From positions 1,713,001 to 1,777,000 of the forward strand of contig NZ_JBBORC010000001.1 in NCBI RefSeq assembly GCF_038004425.1: a stretch of 64,000 nt of DNA. The letters are read 5' to 3'. The notes beneath the pieces were generated by a model. It ran no database searches and had not been told where the DNA came from. It worked only from the letters and a program-made list of their open reading frames with translations. Source of the stretch: Solibacillus sp. FSL W7-1464. GTDB lineage: Bacteria > Bacillota > Bacilli > Bacillales_A > Planococcaceae. Below, piece after piece: positions 1-8,698 of the stretch; position 1 is the first letter of the stretch, and each line of letters opens with the position of its first letter. A program made the translations under genes and the position numbers.

Positions 1-744
1 ATCGGAAGCCCAACATCCAGAGCGCTAATCGAGGAAGAAGCGAAAAAATCGGTGGCCGCCTTTATACTGGAGCCGGCTGTTACCGTTTCAGGCGAACTGA
101 AAATTGCGCGGAAAGGGACTTCCAGATATTTGCTGAACATTCGGGGGCTTGCATCGCACGCAGGAAATAATCCGCGGGATGGTGTCAGCGCAATTACGGA
201 AGCGGCAAGACAAATCCTGAATATTGATGCGCTCAACGATTACGAGAAGGGGACAACGCTGAATGTCGGGATGATCCAGGGCGGCGGTAAATTGAACGTC
301 ATCCCTGACGAGGCGCATGTAGGGGTCGATGTCCGGTCGGTTACACGCACAGAGCAGGAGCGTATCGACGATTATTTCGAGGAGCTTAAACCATATGATC
401 AGCGTACGAAAATCGAAATCGATGGGGGAATTAACCGGCCACCGATGGAACGTGATGAAGAAAGCGAAGAACTGTTCGAAATTGCGCAGGAAGAAGCGGA
501 GGAGCTTGGTTTTGATGTGGAGGAAGCATCAGTCGGGGGCGCGAGCGACGGCAATTTCACGTCGTTATACACGCCGACATTGGATGGTCTTGGACTTGTA
601 GGGGATGGTATTCACGCCGAACATGAGCATATTTTAAAAGACCATATCATTGAACGTTTCGCACTTTTGACGAATACATTGATGGAAGTTGTGAATGAGA
701 TTGAGATGGAGGGAAATCGGGATGACGGCAAAAACACTGGCTAA
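1..744 (+). CDS. M20 family metallopeptidase, 3' part (glutamate carboxypeptidase-like)
   Basis: The frame is open from base 1, so the gene begins outside the window; 247 codons are visible. The first visible residues (IGSPTSRALIEEEAK, then LEPA) and the later segments RKGTSRYLLNIRGLASHAG and GASDGNFTS are typical of carboxypeptidase G2-like M20 enzymes, which use two metal ions to remove C-terminal residues from peptides or N-acyl amino acids. The central stretch is the dimerisation (lid) domain, and GIHAEHEHI near the end carries the last histidine metal ligand. The first metal ligands lie upstream of the window. The gene overlaps the start of the Sir2 gene by 23 bases, so the two are probably cotranscribed. 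The substrate cannot be told. Confidence 0.85.
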   Translation: MGSPTSRALIEEEAKKSVAAFILEPAVTVSGELKIARKGTSRYLLNIRGLASHAGNNPRDGVSAITEAARQILNIDALNDYEKGTTLNVGMIQGGGKLNVIPDEAHVGVDVRSVTRTEQERIDDYFEELKPYDQRTKIEIDGGINRPPMERDEESEELFEIAQEEAEELGFDVEEASVGGASDGNFTSLYTPTLDGLGLVGDGIHAEHEHILKDHIIERFALLTNTLMEVVNEIEMEGNRDDGKNTG

Positions 745-1450
745 TTTGATGAGAGAATCGAATCGTACAGTTGTGCTGACGGGTGCCGGGATGTCGACCG
801 AATCGGGCATACCGGATTTTCGATCGTCAACAGGTCTGTGGCAAAATATTGATCCGCGTATTGTTGCCTCTACCGAAAGTATGCAGAAGAACTATGAACA
901 GTTCCGCGAGTTTTACCAGGGGAGAATTACCGCTCTGGACAACTGCAAGCCGCATCAGGGGCATGTAATATTGGCGGACTTCGAAAAGCGCGGACTTGTT
1001 TCGATTATCGCGACCCAAAATGTCGATCAGCTGCATCAGCGGGCGGGTAGTAAAAATGTAGCGGAACTTCACGGCAATATCGTGACAGTCCGCTGCCAAA
1101 AATGCGGCAAACCACATGCAAAAGAACAATTTTTGAATAACAATATTTGCACCTATTGTTCCGGTAAGTTACGGCCGAATGTTGTGCTGTTTGGTGAAAC
1201 ATTACCGATGGAAGCATGGGACCGTACACTCCACGAAATACATGAGGCGGACCTTGTCATAGTAATCGGCACAAGTTTGGAAGTATACCCTGTCAATCAG
1301 CTGCCGAGCATGTCGAAAGGGAAGCTCGTCTATATAAACCGCCAGCAAACGTCCACGAGCGCACATTATTCGTTTGATTTAGTATTGAAAGGGTCGGCCG
1401 GGGAGGTTTTGGCTGATGTTCATCGAGAGTTGGAGAAATTAAAAAAGTAA
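722..1450 (+). CDS. NAD-dependent protein deacylase, Sir2 family
   Basis: A 242-residue sirtuin that removes acyl groups from lysines using NAD. Visible motifs are GAGMSTESGIPDFRS (NAD binding), ATQNVDQLHQRAG, the catalytic histidine in ELHG, two zinc-binding CxxC pairs (CQKC and CTYC), and VVLFGE and VIGTSLEVYP in the Rossmann part. The ATG at 722 is chosen because GGAGGG lies 8 bases upstream; an in-frame ATG at 695 would put the start before that site. It overlaps the peptidase gene, suggesting translational coupling. It is a short, single-domain bacterial sirtuin; the preference for acetyl or longer acyl groups is not readable. Confidence 0.93.
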   Translation: MTAKTLANLMRESNRTVVLTGAGMSTESGIPDFRSSTGLWQNIDPRIVASTESMQKNYEQFREFYQGRITALDNCKPHQGHVILADFEKRGLVSIIATQNVDQLHQRAGSKNVAELHGNIVTVRCQKCGKPHAKEQFLNNNICTYCSGKLRPNVVLFGETLPMEAWDRTLHEIHEADLVIVIGTSLEVYPVNQLPSMSKGKLVYINRQQTSTSAHYSFDLVLKGSAGEVLADVHRELEKLKK

Positions 1451-1455
1451 TAACT

Positions 1456-1485
1456 AAGCCTGTATAAAAGTGCAGGCTTTTTTCT
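1456..1485 (+). terminator. Rho-independent terminator after the Sir2 gene
   Basis: AAGCCTG (1456-1462) pairs with CAGGCTT (1473-1479), and a run of T follows. Confidence 0.8.
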
Positions 1486-1594
1486 GTGGTAGTGGAAAAT
1501 CCGAAGCAACTTTCTGAAACTTTACAAACATTTCGCCAAGCACTCATTTATAATGGGAAATAATAACTAACCCTTAAAGGAGAAATTTAACTTT

Positions 1595-2884
1595 ATGCAA
1601 TTATCTATTTACACGAAAAATCCGCATGCGAAAGCAATTTCATATTTACTGGCGAAAAACCCGGCAACCGTTTATGAGCGCCAAGTAAAAGGGCACGCGG
1701 TTCGATTTGTATATCATAAAATGACTGATGACGAATTATACGCATCCATCTTTGTTACACCTGATTCATTGGCGCTTGTAAAAGACAATGAAGCATTTGA
1801 TATTACCCATTACATTAATGACCGTGAATTTGCAGTAAGTACCATTTTCTTATCGCTTATTCGTTCAGCTTTAGGCACAGCGCTGAACGGAAAGCCTAAG
1901 GAAGAATATATCCAATTTGCAGCAATGGACTTTCCGTTTACGTTTGAATTTGGTCCCATTTCCTCAAAGCTCACAGACGAGGAAATCCGAAATTTATGGG
2001 AACCGTTAGGCTATGAAGTAACAATTAACACAATGACTGACGCTAAACGTGCACGATTCTTAACGCTTGCAAACACCATTCCGTTAAAGAAAGCACTTCA
2101 GCAAATTTTTATATTAATCCCGGTTATGGATGACTATAAGCATTATTTTATTGATGAAGCCGAGCGGGAGCGGTTGGAAAATTACGGAGAGGGCTGGCTT
2201 GAAGCTCATCCGATGCGTGCGTTCATTTATAAAAAAGCATTGCGCTTTAAACAGTTATACAAGACAGAAGAGAATGAGCAAAAAGTCGACAAGCCATCTT
2301 TAAATACGCGTCGCTATGAAACGATTGCAGAGGTGGTTACAGCATTAAAACCTAAAACGGTCATCGATATGGGGGCAGGAGAAGGGAAATTATCGGTGCT
2401 TCTTGCGCAGATCGAATCGATTACTAAGCTGTACAGTGTCGATCCTAGTAATCATGCACTTGCAAAAATGCAAAAACGGTTTGCCGATCAGCAATTTGCC
2501 GCGGCACCCATTATTAAATGGGGCTCACTTTACTATGAGGATCAAGAGTTTACAGACGCGGATGTATTTATTTTATGCGAAGTCATCGAGCATGTTGATG
2601 AGGAAAGACTGCCTCAAATGATGCAGCTCATCACACAAAACTACAAGCCAAAGCATTTAATTATTACGACGCCAAACGCGGAGTATAATACGGTTTACGA
2701 GCTTGAGGAAATGCGCCATGATGATCACCGCTTCGAATGGGACCGCAAGCAGTTTGAGGCGTGGTGTAAAGCGGTTGCGCCAAACTATGAATTACGATTT
2801 GAAGGAATCGGTACAGTACATGAAAAGTACGGTGCACCTACTCAAATGTGTGTCATGACAAGGAGAGATTCTCATGCAAGTTAA
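1595..2884 (+). CDS. hen1: 3'-terminal RNA ribose 2'-O-methyltransferase Hen1
   Basis: A 429-residue protein with the bacterial Hen1 layout. An N-terminal domain of about 230 residues (family role: binds and stimulates the ligase part of Pnkp) is followed by a SAM methyltransferase domain. The SAM-binding motif DMGAGEG is at residues 258-264. The Hen1 metal-binding motif EVIEHV is at 329-334 (E329, E332, H333), with further histidines in RHDDHRFEW (375, 378) after IITTPNAEYN. Known family members methylate the 2'-OH of the 3'-terminal nucleotide at an RNA break before sealing, so the repaired RNA resists the same ribotoxin. AAAGGAG lies 12 bases before the ATG. The end overlaps the next gene by 11 bases, so the two are one operon. 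Confidence 0.93.
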   Translation: MQLSIYTKNPHAKAISYLLAKNPATVYERQVKGHAVRFVYHKMTDDELYASIFVTPDSLALVKDNEAFDITHYINDREFAVSTIFLSLIRSALGTALNGKPKEEYIQFAAMDFPFTFEFGPISSKLTDEEIRNLWEPLGYEVTINTMTDAKRARFLTLANTIPLKKALQQIFILIPVMDDYKHYFIDEAERERLENYGEGWLEAHPMRAFIYKKALRFKQLYKTEENEQKVDKPSLNTRRYETIAEVVTALKPKTVIDMGAGEGKLSVLLAQIESITKLYSVDPSNHALAKMQKRFADQQFAAAPIIKWGSLYYEDQEFTDADVFILCEVIEHVDEERLPQMMQLITQNYKPKHLIITTPNAEYNTVYELEEMRHDDHRFEWDRKQFEAWCKAVAPNYELRFEGIGTVHEKYGAPTQMCVMTRRDSHAS

Positions 2885-5453
2885 ACTTCCAAACGGGGCG
2901 ATCGTACTTTTAATTGGGCCATCAAATAGTGGGAAATCCACATTACTGCAATCATTAGTCGATTCGGGTCAGCTTCTTGAAAGCGAGATCATTAGCTCCG
3001 ACTACTATCGTCGGCTTGTGGCGGATATCGATTTTATCGATTTTACAGCTATATCTAAAAATGATGAGGATATGGTTTACGAAGAATATCAGCGCATTTC
3101 AGAGCAGGCATTTCATGCGCTTCATACGATTGTGGAAGCCCGTGCAAAGCTAAATAAAGTATCGATTATTGATGCAACAAATTTACGCGGCTTTGAACGC
3201 GCCAAATATTTTGAAATTGCTAAGCGTCATCATGTACCCGTTTTAGCGCTTATTTTAAATACACCAAAAGAGCAGCTACTGGCACGTGATATGTTGCGTG
3301 ATAACCCTAGAGGTCGTAAACGTGTGCTTCTGCAATTTAATACGTTGAAATATGAGTTGAAAGCAATAAAGAAAGAGCCCTTTGCCAAAATTTATAAAGT
3401 AAATGACGAAAGCGTCGAGATCGTGCGAGAACCGAATAAGCTTTATTTAGAAATCGAAAACGGTTTTGATATTATCGGGGATATTCATGGCTGCTATGAC
3501 GAGATGCTTGTGCTCTTGAAGGATCTTGGCTATGAGCAGCGCGGCAATGTATATGTTCACCCAGCTGGCCGCCGATTAATTTCTGTAGGCGACATTATGA
3601 GCCGCGGTCCTAAATCACTTGAAACGATGCAATTTTGGTTGAATCAGATCGAAGCAGGATTAAGCTATATGACAGACAGCAATCATGGCTGGAAAATAGC
3701 GCGCTGGTTAGACGGGAAAAATGTATCTCTTAATCACGGGGACGAACTTGTCGAGCAAGAATTTACCGAGTACGAAAAGGTGCATGGCGAAGATGCTGCA
3801 AAGGCGCTAAAGGAGCGTTTTGTAAGCATGCTATTAAAGGCACCGTCACATTATATTTTAACGAAAAATAAGATCACAAAAGCTGTTGTTACACATGCTG
3901 GTATAAAGGACCATTACATCGGCAAGGAATCTAAACGCATATCTGATTTTTGTCGATACGGTGATATTCAGCAAACGGACAGCTCCAGTAAGCCTGTACG
4001 CGGGGACTGGTTTTCGCAGCACAAAACGAGCGAGCTGATCATTTGGGGACATGATGTGAAAGTACAGCCGTTTAAAGCAAACCGGACGATTAATATTGAC
4101 CAAGGTGTTGTATTCGGCGGGGAGCTTACGGCATTTCAATATCCTGAGCAGACATTCAAAAGTGTGAAGGCATTCGCGAATTATGCCGGGACTGAGGACA
4201 ACCCTATTTTAGAGGCGAAAAATAAGCGGTTCAGCTCGCCAAATGCTGCACAATTTATAAATGGCTTTGCGGTTCATACAACGAGCGGGGATCAAATAAC
4301 AATTCCGAAAGAAAATGCATTGGCAGCAATGGATACATTTTCCCACTATACATTGCCTTTGGAGCAGGTAATTTACATCCCGCCAACAATGAGTCCAACC
4401 CCACAAACATCGGCGTTACCGGCTTATTTGGAACACCCTGCAGAGGCGTTTCATTACTATAAGAAAAACGGTATCCAAAAAATGATAGCCCAGAAGAAGC
4501 ATATGGGCAGCCGCACTGTCATCTTTATTGCAAAAAATAAAGAAGTGGCAAAGGAGCTTATTAACAGTGATAGCCTCGGCTACATTACAACACGTACGGG
4601 CCGCGCTTTCTTTGAACAAAAAGAGCAGCAACAGATGGTGGAAAAAATCCATGCGGAACTAGCCGCCAAAAATTACTTCGAGCAATTTAATACAAATTTC
4701 GTCTTAATGGACGCCGAAATTCTACCTTGGAATTTAAAAGCACAAAGCTTAATCGATCAGCAATATGAAACGGTCGCTGAAAATGCGTTGATGGACCGCT
4801 ATAAAATCATCGAAAAGTTGAAAGCCACAGAGCAAGTGGACGTGACGAGCTGGCTGGATGAATATACCGATAAATATAAAAATGCTGCACGCTTCGACGC
4901 GGTTTTCAGAAACTATTGCTGGCCAACAAATGAGCTTTCAGGTATACAAATCGCACCGTTCCATATTCTTGCACATAGCTCAACGACAAACTTCCACCAG
5001 TCTCATAGCTGGCATATGAATATGAATGCGTATTTGGCCGAGAATAGCTCGCTCTTTATACCGACAGAATACCGTTTGATCGAAAGCGAAATGGATGAGC
5101 AGGAAGTAATCAATTGGTGGCAGGACATGACTGAAAATGGACATGAAGGCATTGTTATTAAACCGTTCGATTTCCTGGCTTATCATAAAGGGAAATTACT
5201 GCAGCCGGCTATTAAAGTGCGGGGTCGTGAATATTTACGGATCATTTATGGTATGGACTATACAAATGAAGTCTTCATGAAAAAGTTGAAACAGCGTAAC
5301 CCTTCCCGTAAAATGAAAAACGCTTTATTGGAATTTAAATTAGGGCTGGAAGGGATTTCACGCTTTATAAGTTTGGAAAGCAGCAATCGTGTACATGAAT
5401 GTGTACTTGCAACGCTTGCGTTAGAAAGCGATACAATCGATCCGCGTTTATAA
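2874..5453 (+). CDS. pnkp: Polynucleotide kinase-phosphatase-ligase Pnkp (RNA repair)
   Basis: An 859-residue protein with three modules, as in characterised bacterial Pnkp. The N-terminal 5'-OH kinase has the P-loop GPSNSGKST at residues 15-23. The central metallophosphatase has GDIHGCYDE at about 202, GDIMSRGP, an NH pair in DSNHG, THAG and WGHD, and would remove 2',3'-cyclic and 3' phosphates. The C-terminal RNA ligase-like adenylyltransferase has KHMGSR, with candidate nucleophile K542. One departure is GDIMSRGP where many phosphatases of this class read GDxxDRG; the invariant GD and R remain. With Hen1 it should heal and seal tRNA or other RNA cut by ribotoxins. AGGAGA precedes the ATG inside the end of hen1. 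No toxin gene adjoins the pair. Confidence 0.93.
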   Translation: MQVKLPNGAIVLLIGPSNSGKSTLLQSLVDSGQLLESEIISSDYYRRLVADIDFIDFTAISKNDEDMVYEEYQRISEQAFHALHTIVEARAKLNKVSIIDATNLRGFERAKYFEIAKRHHVPVLALILNTPKEQLLARDMLRDNPRGRKRVLLQFNTLKYELKAIKKEPFAKIYKVNDESVEIVREPNKLYLEIENGFDIIGDIHGCYDEMLVLLKDLGYEQRGNVYVHPAGRRLISVGDIMSRGPKSLETMQFWLNQIEAGLSYMTDSNHGWKIARWLDGKNVSLNHGDELVEQEFTEYEKVHGEDAAKALKERFVSMLLKAPSHYILTKNKITKAVVTHAGIKDHYIGKESKRISDFCRYGDIQQTDSSSKPVRGDWFSQHKTSELIIWGHDVKVQPFKANRTINIDQGVVFGGELTAFQYPEQTFKSVKAFANYAGTEDNPILEAKNKRFSSPNAAQFINGFAVHTTSGDQITIPKENALAAMDTFSHYTLPLEQVIYIPPTMSPTPQTSALPAYLEHPAEAFHYYKKNGIQKMIAQKKHMGSRTVIFIAKNKEVAKELINSDSLGYITTRTGRAFFEQKEQQQMVEKIHAELAAKNYFEQFNTNFVLMDAEILPWNLKAQSLIDQQYETVAENALMDRYKIIEKLKATEQVDVTSWLDEYTDKYKNAARFDAVFRNYCWPTNELSGIQIAPFHILAHSSTTNFHQSHSWHMNMNAYLAENSSLFIPTEYRLIESEMDEQEVINWWQDMTENGHEGIVIKPFDFLAYHKGKLLQPAIKVRGREYLRIIYGMDYTNEVFMKKLKQRNPSRKMKNALLEFKLGLEGISRFISLESSNRVHECVLATLALESDTIDPRL

Positions 5454-5466
5454 ATTAATAGGAGAC

Positions 5467-5508
5467 TCCCTTCAATTCAGCTATTTGGATTGGAGGGATT
5501 TTTCTTTT
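5467..5508 (+). terminator. Terminator of the hen1-pnkp operon
   Basis: TCCCTTCAAT (5467-5476) pairs with ATTGGAGGGA (5489-5498), with one G-T pair, and a T-rich tract follows. Confidence 0.8.
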
Positions 5509-5650
5509 ACTGCAAGCCTTTAAAATGCTAGGCTAACAAGTAGAAACTAGCTATTGTATAATTAGGTACATAAATCCTGAAAAAGAACTATTTTGAATAT
5601 TTTTCGCGAGAAATACTAGCGGCACTAAAAAGCTTAAAGGAGTTTAAACA

Positions 5651-5860
5651 ATGCCAGTAATTCTGACAAGTATTTTTTCGGCGTTCATCATTTTTCTTAC
5701 TGTTTTTTCTATGATTAAAGTACTAAGTATAGCCTATAAAAGAAAAGAGATTTCTATGTCAAAATATAGAGTGTATGCATCTTCTTTTATAGTGGCAGGG
5801 ATTATAATTGCTGCAATACTACCTTTTGGCTATCAAAAAATATACGAAATGATCCTCTGA
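5651..5860 (+). CDS. Small membrane protein, unknown function
   Basis: 69 residues with two hydrophobic segments (about 4-26 and 45-61) separated by a basic loop (YKRKE), so probably a two-pass membrane protein. AAAGGAG lies 8 bases before the ATG. It stands alone after the pnkp terminator. I do not recognise the family. Confidence 0.6.
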   Translation: MPVILTSIFSAFIIFLTVFSMIKVLSIAYKRKEISMSKYRVYASSFIVAGIIIAAILPFGYQKIYEMIL

Positions 5861-6000
5861 CTGTGCTTTGCAATACCGTCTTGCAGGTATCAATATGTAT
5901 AAAAAAATAGTCGATAATTAGTCATTTTAATGCTGAAGATAAGCAGGGAAAACTAATAGTCAGGGAATGTTATACTTTCATTAAATAAGGGGGCGAAAAA

Positions 6001-6156
6001 ATGGATTATTCTAAAATTTATAATGAGGAACTGATTGGCTTAGTAAAAGAGAAGATCAAGTCAGCCGGTGAAGTTAAAGCGGTGAAGTTTGTGAGAGAAC
6101 AAACAGGTATGTCCTTAATACAGGCAAAAAAATTTGTGGATTTTTGTAAAGAATAG
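6001..6156 (+). CDS. Small protein with a ribosomal L7/L12 C-terminal-like motif
   Basis: A 51-residue frame with a strong AAGGGGG site in front of its ATG. The second half, VKFVREQTGMSLIQAKKFVD, has the K(x)VRExTGxSLxxAKxxV pattern of the L7/L12 C-terminal fold, which is also found in small stand-alone proteins of Bacillales. It cannot be the ribosomal protein itself because the hinge and N-terminal dimerisation part are missing. Function unknown. Confidence 0.7.
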   Translation: MDYSKIYNEELIGLVKEKIKSAGEVKAVKFVREQTGMSLIQAKKFVDFCKE

Positions 6157-6202
6157 ATATGATAATGAGCGTCAATAAACCGATTTAAAAGGAAGTGATT
6201 TT

Positions 6203-6487
6203 TTGGTCAGTCAACTAATATTAGATGACCGAGTAATTCAAGTAAGTAGCTATGAAGAAGAAAAAGTAAATGGGCGCTATAAAGTCTCCGTCATTTTTGA
6301 CGTGACAAGTGAAGAATATCATGACATCGCGACGTTACTTTACAACGGAACATTTGACGTAAAGATTCCTGAGAAAGCATTAATGTTTAGAGGAACGATT
6401 TACAACTATTCCACGTCTATTACAAATTTGTATGAAAAAAATCAGGTAGGACAGTATAAGCTGACTTTAGTGGAGGAAAAGGACTGA
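6203..6487 (+). CDS. DUF3219 (YkvR-like) family protein
   Basis: 94 residues resembling the YkvR/DUF3219 family of Bacillales: the segment EEYHDIATLLYNGTFDVKIP followed by FRGTIYNYSTSITNLYE is characteristic. No catalytic motif or membrane segment is visible and the family function is unknown. The start is TTG, supported by AAAAGGAAG 7-8 bases upstream. The next gene begins 6 bases after its stop, so the two are probably cotranscribed. Confidence 0.7.
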   Translation: MVSQLILDDRVIQVSSYEEEKVNGRYKVSVIFDVTSEEYHDIATLLYNGTFDVKIPEKALMFRGTIYNYSTSITNLYEKNQVGQYKLTLVEEKD

Positions 6488-6493
6488 AATTAA

Positions 6494-7510
6494 ATGAGAT
6501 TAAGCATATTGGATCAATCCCCTATCTCTTCAAATCAAACTCCTCATGATGCACTAAACTGGTCAATGAAGTTAGCACAGGCTGGGGAGGCACTAGGATA
6601 TACAAGATACTGGATTGCCGAACACCATGATTTATCTGGACTGGCATGTCCTGCACCTGAAGTAATGTTAAGCTATATCGGCGCTAACACGAATCGAATT
6701 CGTATAGGATCTGGCGCGGTTTTATTGCCTCATTACCGACCATATAAAGTTGCTGAGACCTTTAATATGCTAGCGACATTATTTCCAAATCGTATTGATT
6801 TAGGGATTGGTCGAGCGCCAGGAGGATCCGCTGAAGCGATGACTGCTTTGTCTGGTAATTTTATAAAAAATGTTGGAAGTTTTCCTTCCTTACTGAGAGA
6901 TTTACTTCATTTTTTAGATGATGATTTTCCAACGGATAGCGAATATTCAAAGTTATCGGCGTCTCCCATACCTGAAAATCCGCCAGTACCTTGGCTCCTT
7001 GGAACGGGTAAAAAAAGTGCTTTACTAGCAGCGGAAAATGGTTTGCCGTATACTTTCGGTTATTTTATGAGCGATCAAGATGGGGCTGCTATTATTAGCG
7101 AATATATTGATGGCTTTAGACCAAGAAAAAAAGGGCAAACGCCACAAGTCATCATTACTGTTAACGTTATTTGTGGAGAGACTACGGAAAAAGCCGAAGA
7201 AGTTGCAGCAAGCTTTCTCATCTGGTCATTACAAATGGAAAAAGGGGAGGGGCATCAAGGAGTTCCTTCTATAAATGAAGCTAAGCAATATAAGCTAACT
7301 GAAAAAGATACAGAAACGTTGAAAAAAGTTAGACAAAAAATAATTATTGGTAATCCTCAAGAAGTGAAACATAAATTATTTGAGCTAAGAACAAAATACC
7401 AAGCAGATGAAATGATGATTAATACAATCACATACTTACCAGAAGATCGAATCCGATCGTATGAACTAATTGCAAAGGAAGTATATTCAGAAGGATTTCC
7501 CTTAAAGTAA
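6494..7510 (+). CDS. LLM class flavin-dependent oxidoreductase
   Basis: A 338-residue luciferase-like TIM-barrel monooxygenase. It begins MRLSILDQSPIS, carries YWIAEHHD and APGGSAEAMTAL, and ends in a typical helical tail. The family uses reduced FMN or F420 and oxygen; in Bacillota FMN is expected. It is a paralogue of the gene at 44235-45230 (shared LSILDQ.PIS, AEHH, YKVAE and RIDxGxGRAPGG). The substrate is not evident. It follows the DUF3219 gene by 6 bases. Confidence 0.88.
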   Translation: MRLSILDQSPISSNQTPHDALNWSMKLAQAGEALGYTRYWIAEHHDLSGLACPAPEVMLSYIGANTNRIRIGSGAVLLPHYRPYKVAETFNMLATLFPNRIDLGIGRAPGGSAEAMTALSGNFIKNVGSFPSLLRDLLHFLDDDFPTDSEYSKLSASPIPENPPVPWLLGTGKKSALLAAENGLPYTFGYFMSDQDGAAIISEYIDGFRPRKKGQTPQVIITVNVICGETTEKAEEVAASFLIWSLQMEKGEGHQGVPSINEAKQYKLTEKDTETLKKVRQKIIIGNPQEVKHKLFELRTKYQADEMMINTITYLPEDRIRSYELIAKEVYSEGFPLK

Positions 7511-7614
7511 TCATGGATAGATTAGGAAGTTCTGAAAACTAAAATTACAGCTTTTATTACGTTCCAATGGTGTTTTCAAAATTTGTGCTAATTATATAAA
7601 AAATATTCAGAAGG

Positions 7615-7656
7615 AAAGTCACGAAACATTGATTCAACAACAATCGTGACTTTTTA
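7615..7656 (+). terminator. Rho-independent terminator
   Basis: AAAGTCACGA (7615-7624) pairs perfectly with TCGTGACTTT (7644-7653), and T follows. It ends the 6203-7510 operon. Confidence 0.85.
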
Positions 7657-7756
7657 GTGTGCGCCCAAACCTACATTGGAAAAAAGAAATTGAATATTTA
7701 TGAAACATAAATGAAACAAAGACGTCTAATTCGTAAATTTACTTTGTGGAGGAATA

Positions 7757-8326
7757 ATGAGATTAATACTACTTATAATGATGTTATCAATATCTCTAAC
7801 TCTAATTTTTCCAATTCAAAGCAAAGCATTAAGTTGCGTTGAATTAGAAGAACCAGCTATTAATCATTTTGATGCTGCGATTGTTGGGACAGTTTTAAAT
7901 GTAAAAAATGATATTGTACAAAAAGGAATCACTGGTCCAAAAGAGACAAAAAAGTATGTTTTGGTAGACGTTGAGAAAAGCTGGAAAACTGAAGTGAATT
8001 CCCAATTAATTTTTGAAGCCGATTTTACATGGGCTTATAATTTTGAAAAGGGGAACAAATACATTATTTACTTGAACGAAGAAAAAGGGAACTATCTTAA
8101 TAGTCCTTGTAGCCCAGTTGTTTTAGTAGAATCAAGTAACGATTACGAACAATTACTTGGTGAAGGTTTAAAACCGAAAGAAGAGGTTAACTTGGGCTAT
8201 AAAATGTTGTTCAAGTATGATAAGGATTTAGATTTTGAACTTGCGATTTTACTAATAGCCATTTCGGTAATCTTAATTTGGAAATGGAAATCAAAAAGAG
8301 TTAAATCATCTAAGAAAGAAGATTAA
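7757..8326 (+). CDS. Secreted, membrane-anchored protein with a TIMP/NTR-like domain
   Basis: 189 residues: a signal peptide (about 1-25, ending near SKALSC), an extracytoplasmic beta-rich domain, and a C-terminal membrane segment (about 160-177) with a basic tail. The extracellular part begins with a cysteine right after the signal peptide, continues with AAIVGTVLNV and YNFEKGNKYIIYL, and has a second cysteine in NSPCSP. This pattern resembles the TIMP/netrin-like OB-fold proteins of bacilli. The family match is from memory of the pattern and is tentative. GGAGG lies 5 bases before the ATG. The role is unknown. Confidence 0.6.
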   Translation: MRLILLIMMLSISLTLIFPIQSKALSCVELEEPAINHFDAAIVGTVLNVKNDIVQKGITGPKETKKYVLVDVEKSWKTEVNSQLIFEADFTWAYNFEKGNKYIIYLNEEKGNYLNSPCSPVVLVESSNDYEQLLGEGLKPKEEVNLGYKMLFKYDKDLDFELAILLIAISVILIWKWKSKRVKSSKKED

Positions 8327-8355
8327 TCTTATTGCGATAACCTAGACTATAGTGA

Positions 8356-8427
8356 TCTTCAACAATCGTGCGCTTTTCTTGAATAAGGAAAGTGCTTTAT
8401 TCAATTAAAGGGCCAGATTGTTGAAGA
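8356..8427. repeat. Dispersed palindromic intergenic repeat, copy A
   Basis: TCTTCAACAATC (8356-8367) and GATTGTTGAAGA (8416-8427) are perfect inverted arms. Inside them GCGCTTTTCTT pairs imperfectly with AAGGAAAGTGCT, and GGGCCAGATTGTTGAA closes the unit. Related copies lie at 11929, 21356 and 23441. Confidence 0.75.
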
Positions 8428-8472
8428 ACTATATTCAACTAAATCTCTCGTTAATTGATAAGGTTTGAACTA

Positions 8473-8648
8473 TTAAAGCAACTTCTCTCGACTTAACATC
8501 AATAGACGATAACCTTTTTCTATCCACATCGACAAATATGTTCCTCTATTTCTTTCTTTGACTATGTATTCCTCACCATGTCCAGTTCCGAATGTTCCAT
8601 TAATGATTTCTATTAAAAAAAAATATTGGGTTCCGTTATATTAAAGTA
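8473..8648 (-). pseudogene. 3' part of a small reading frame split by the IS21 element
   Basis: On the minus strand this stretch reads without stops to a TAA at 8475-8473 (coding for TFGTGHGEEYIVKERNRG near its middle). Deleting the IS21 element and one copy of the AAAGTA duplication joins it in frame to 11104-11130. That gives a frame of about 66 codons with a GTG start at 11130. The product family is not recognised and the start has only a weak ribosome binding site. Confidence 0.5.
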
Positions 8649-8698
8649 TGTATTTCGCAAGTTAAATATGAGCCAATTGTTAATTAAAATATGAGCCA

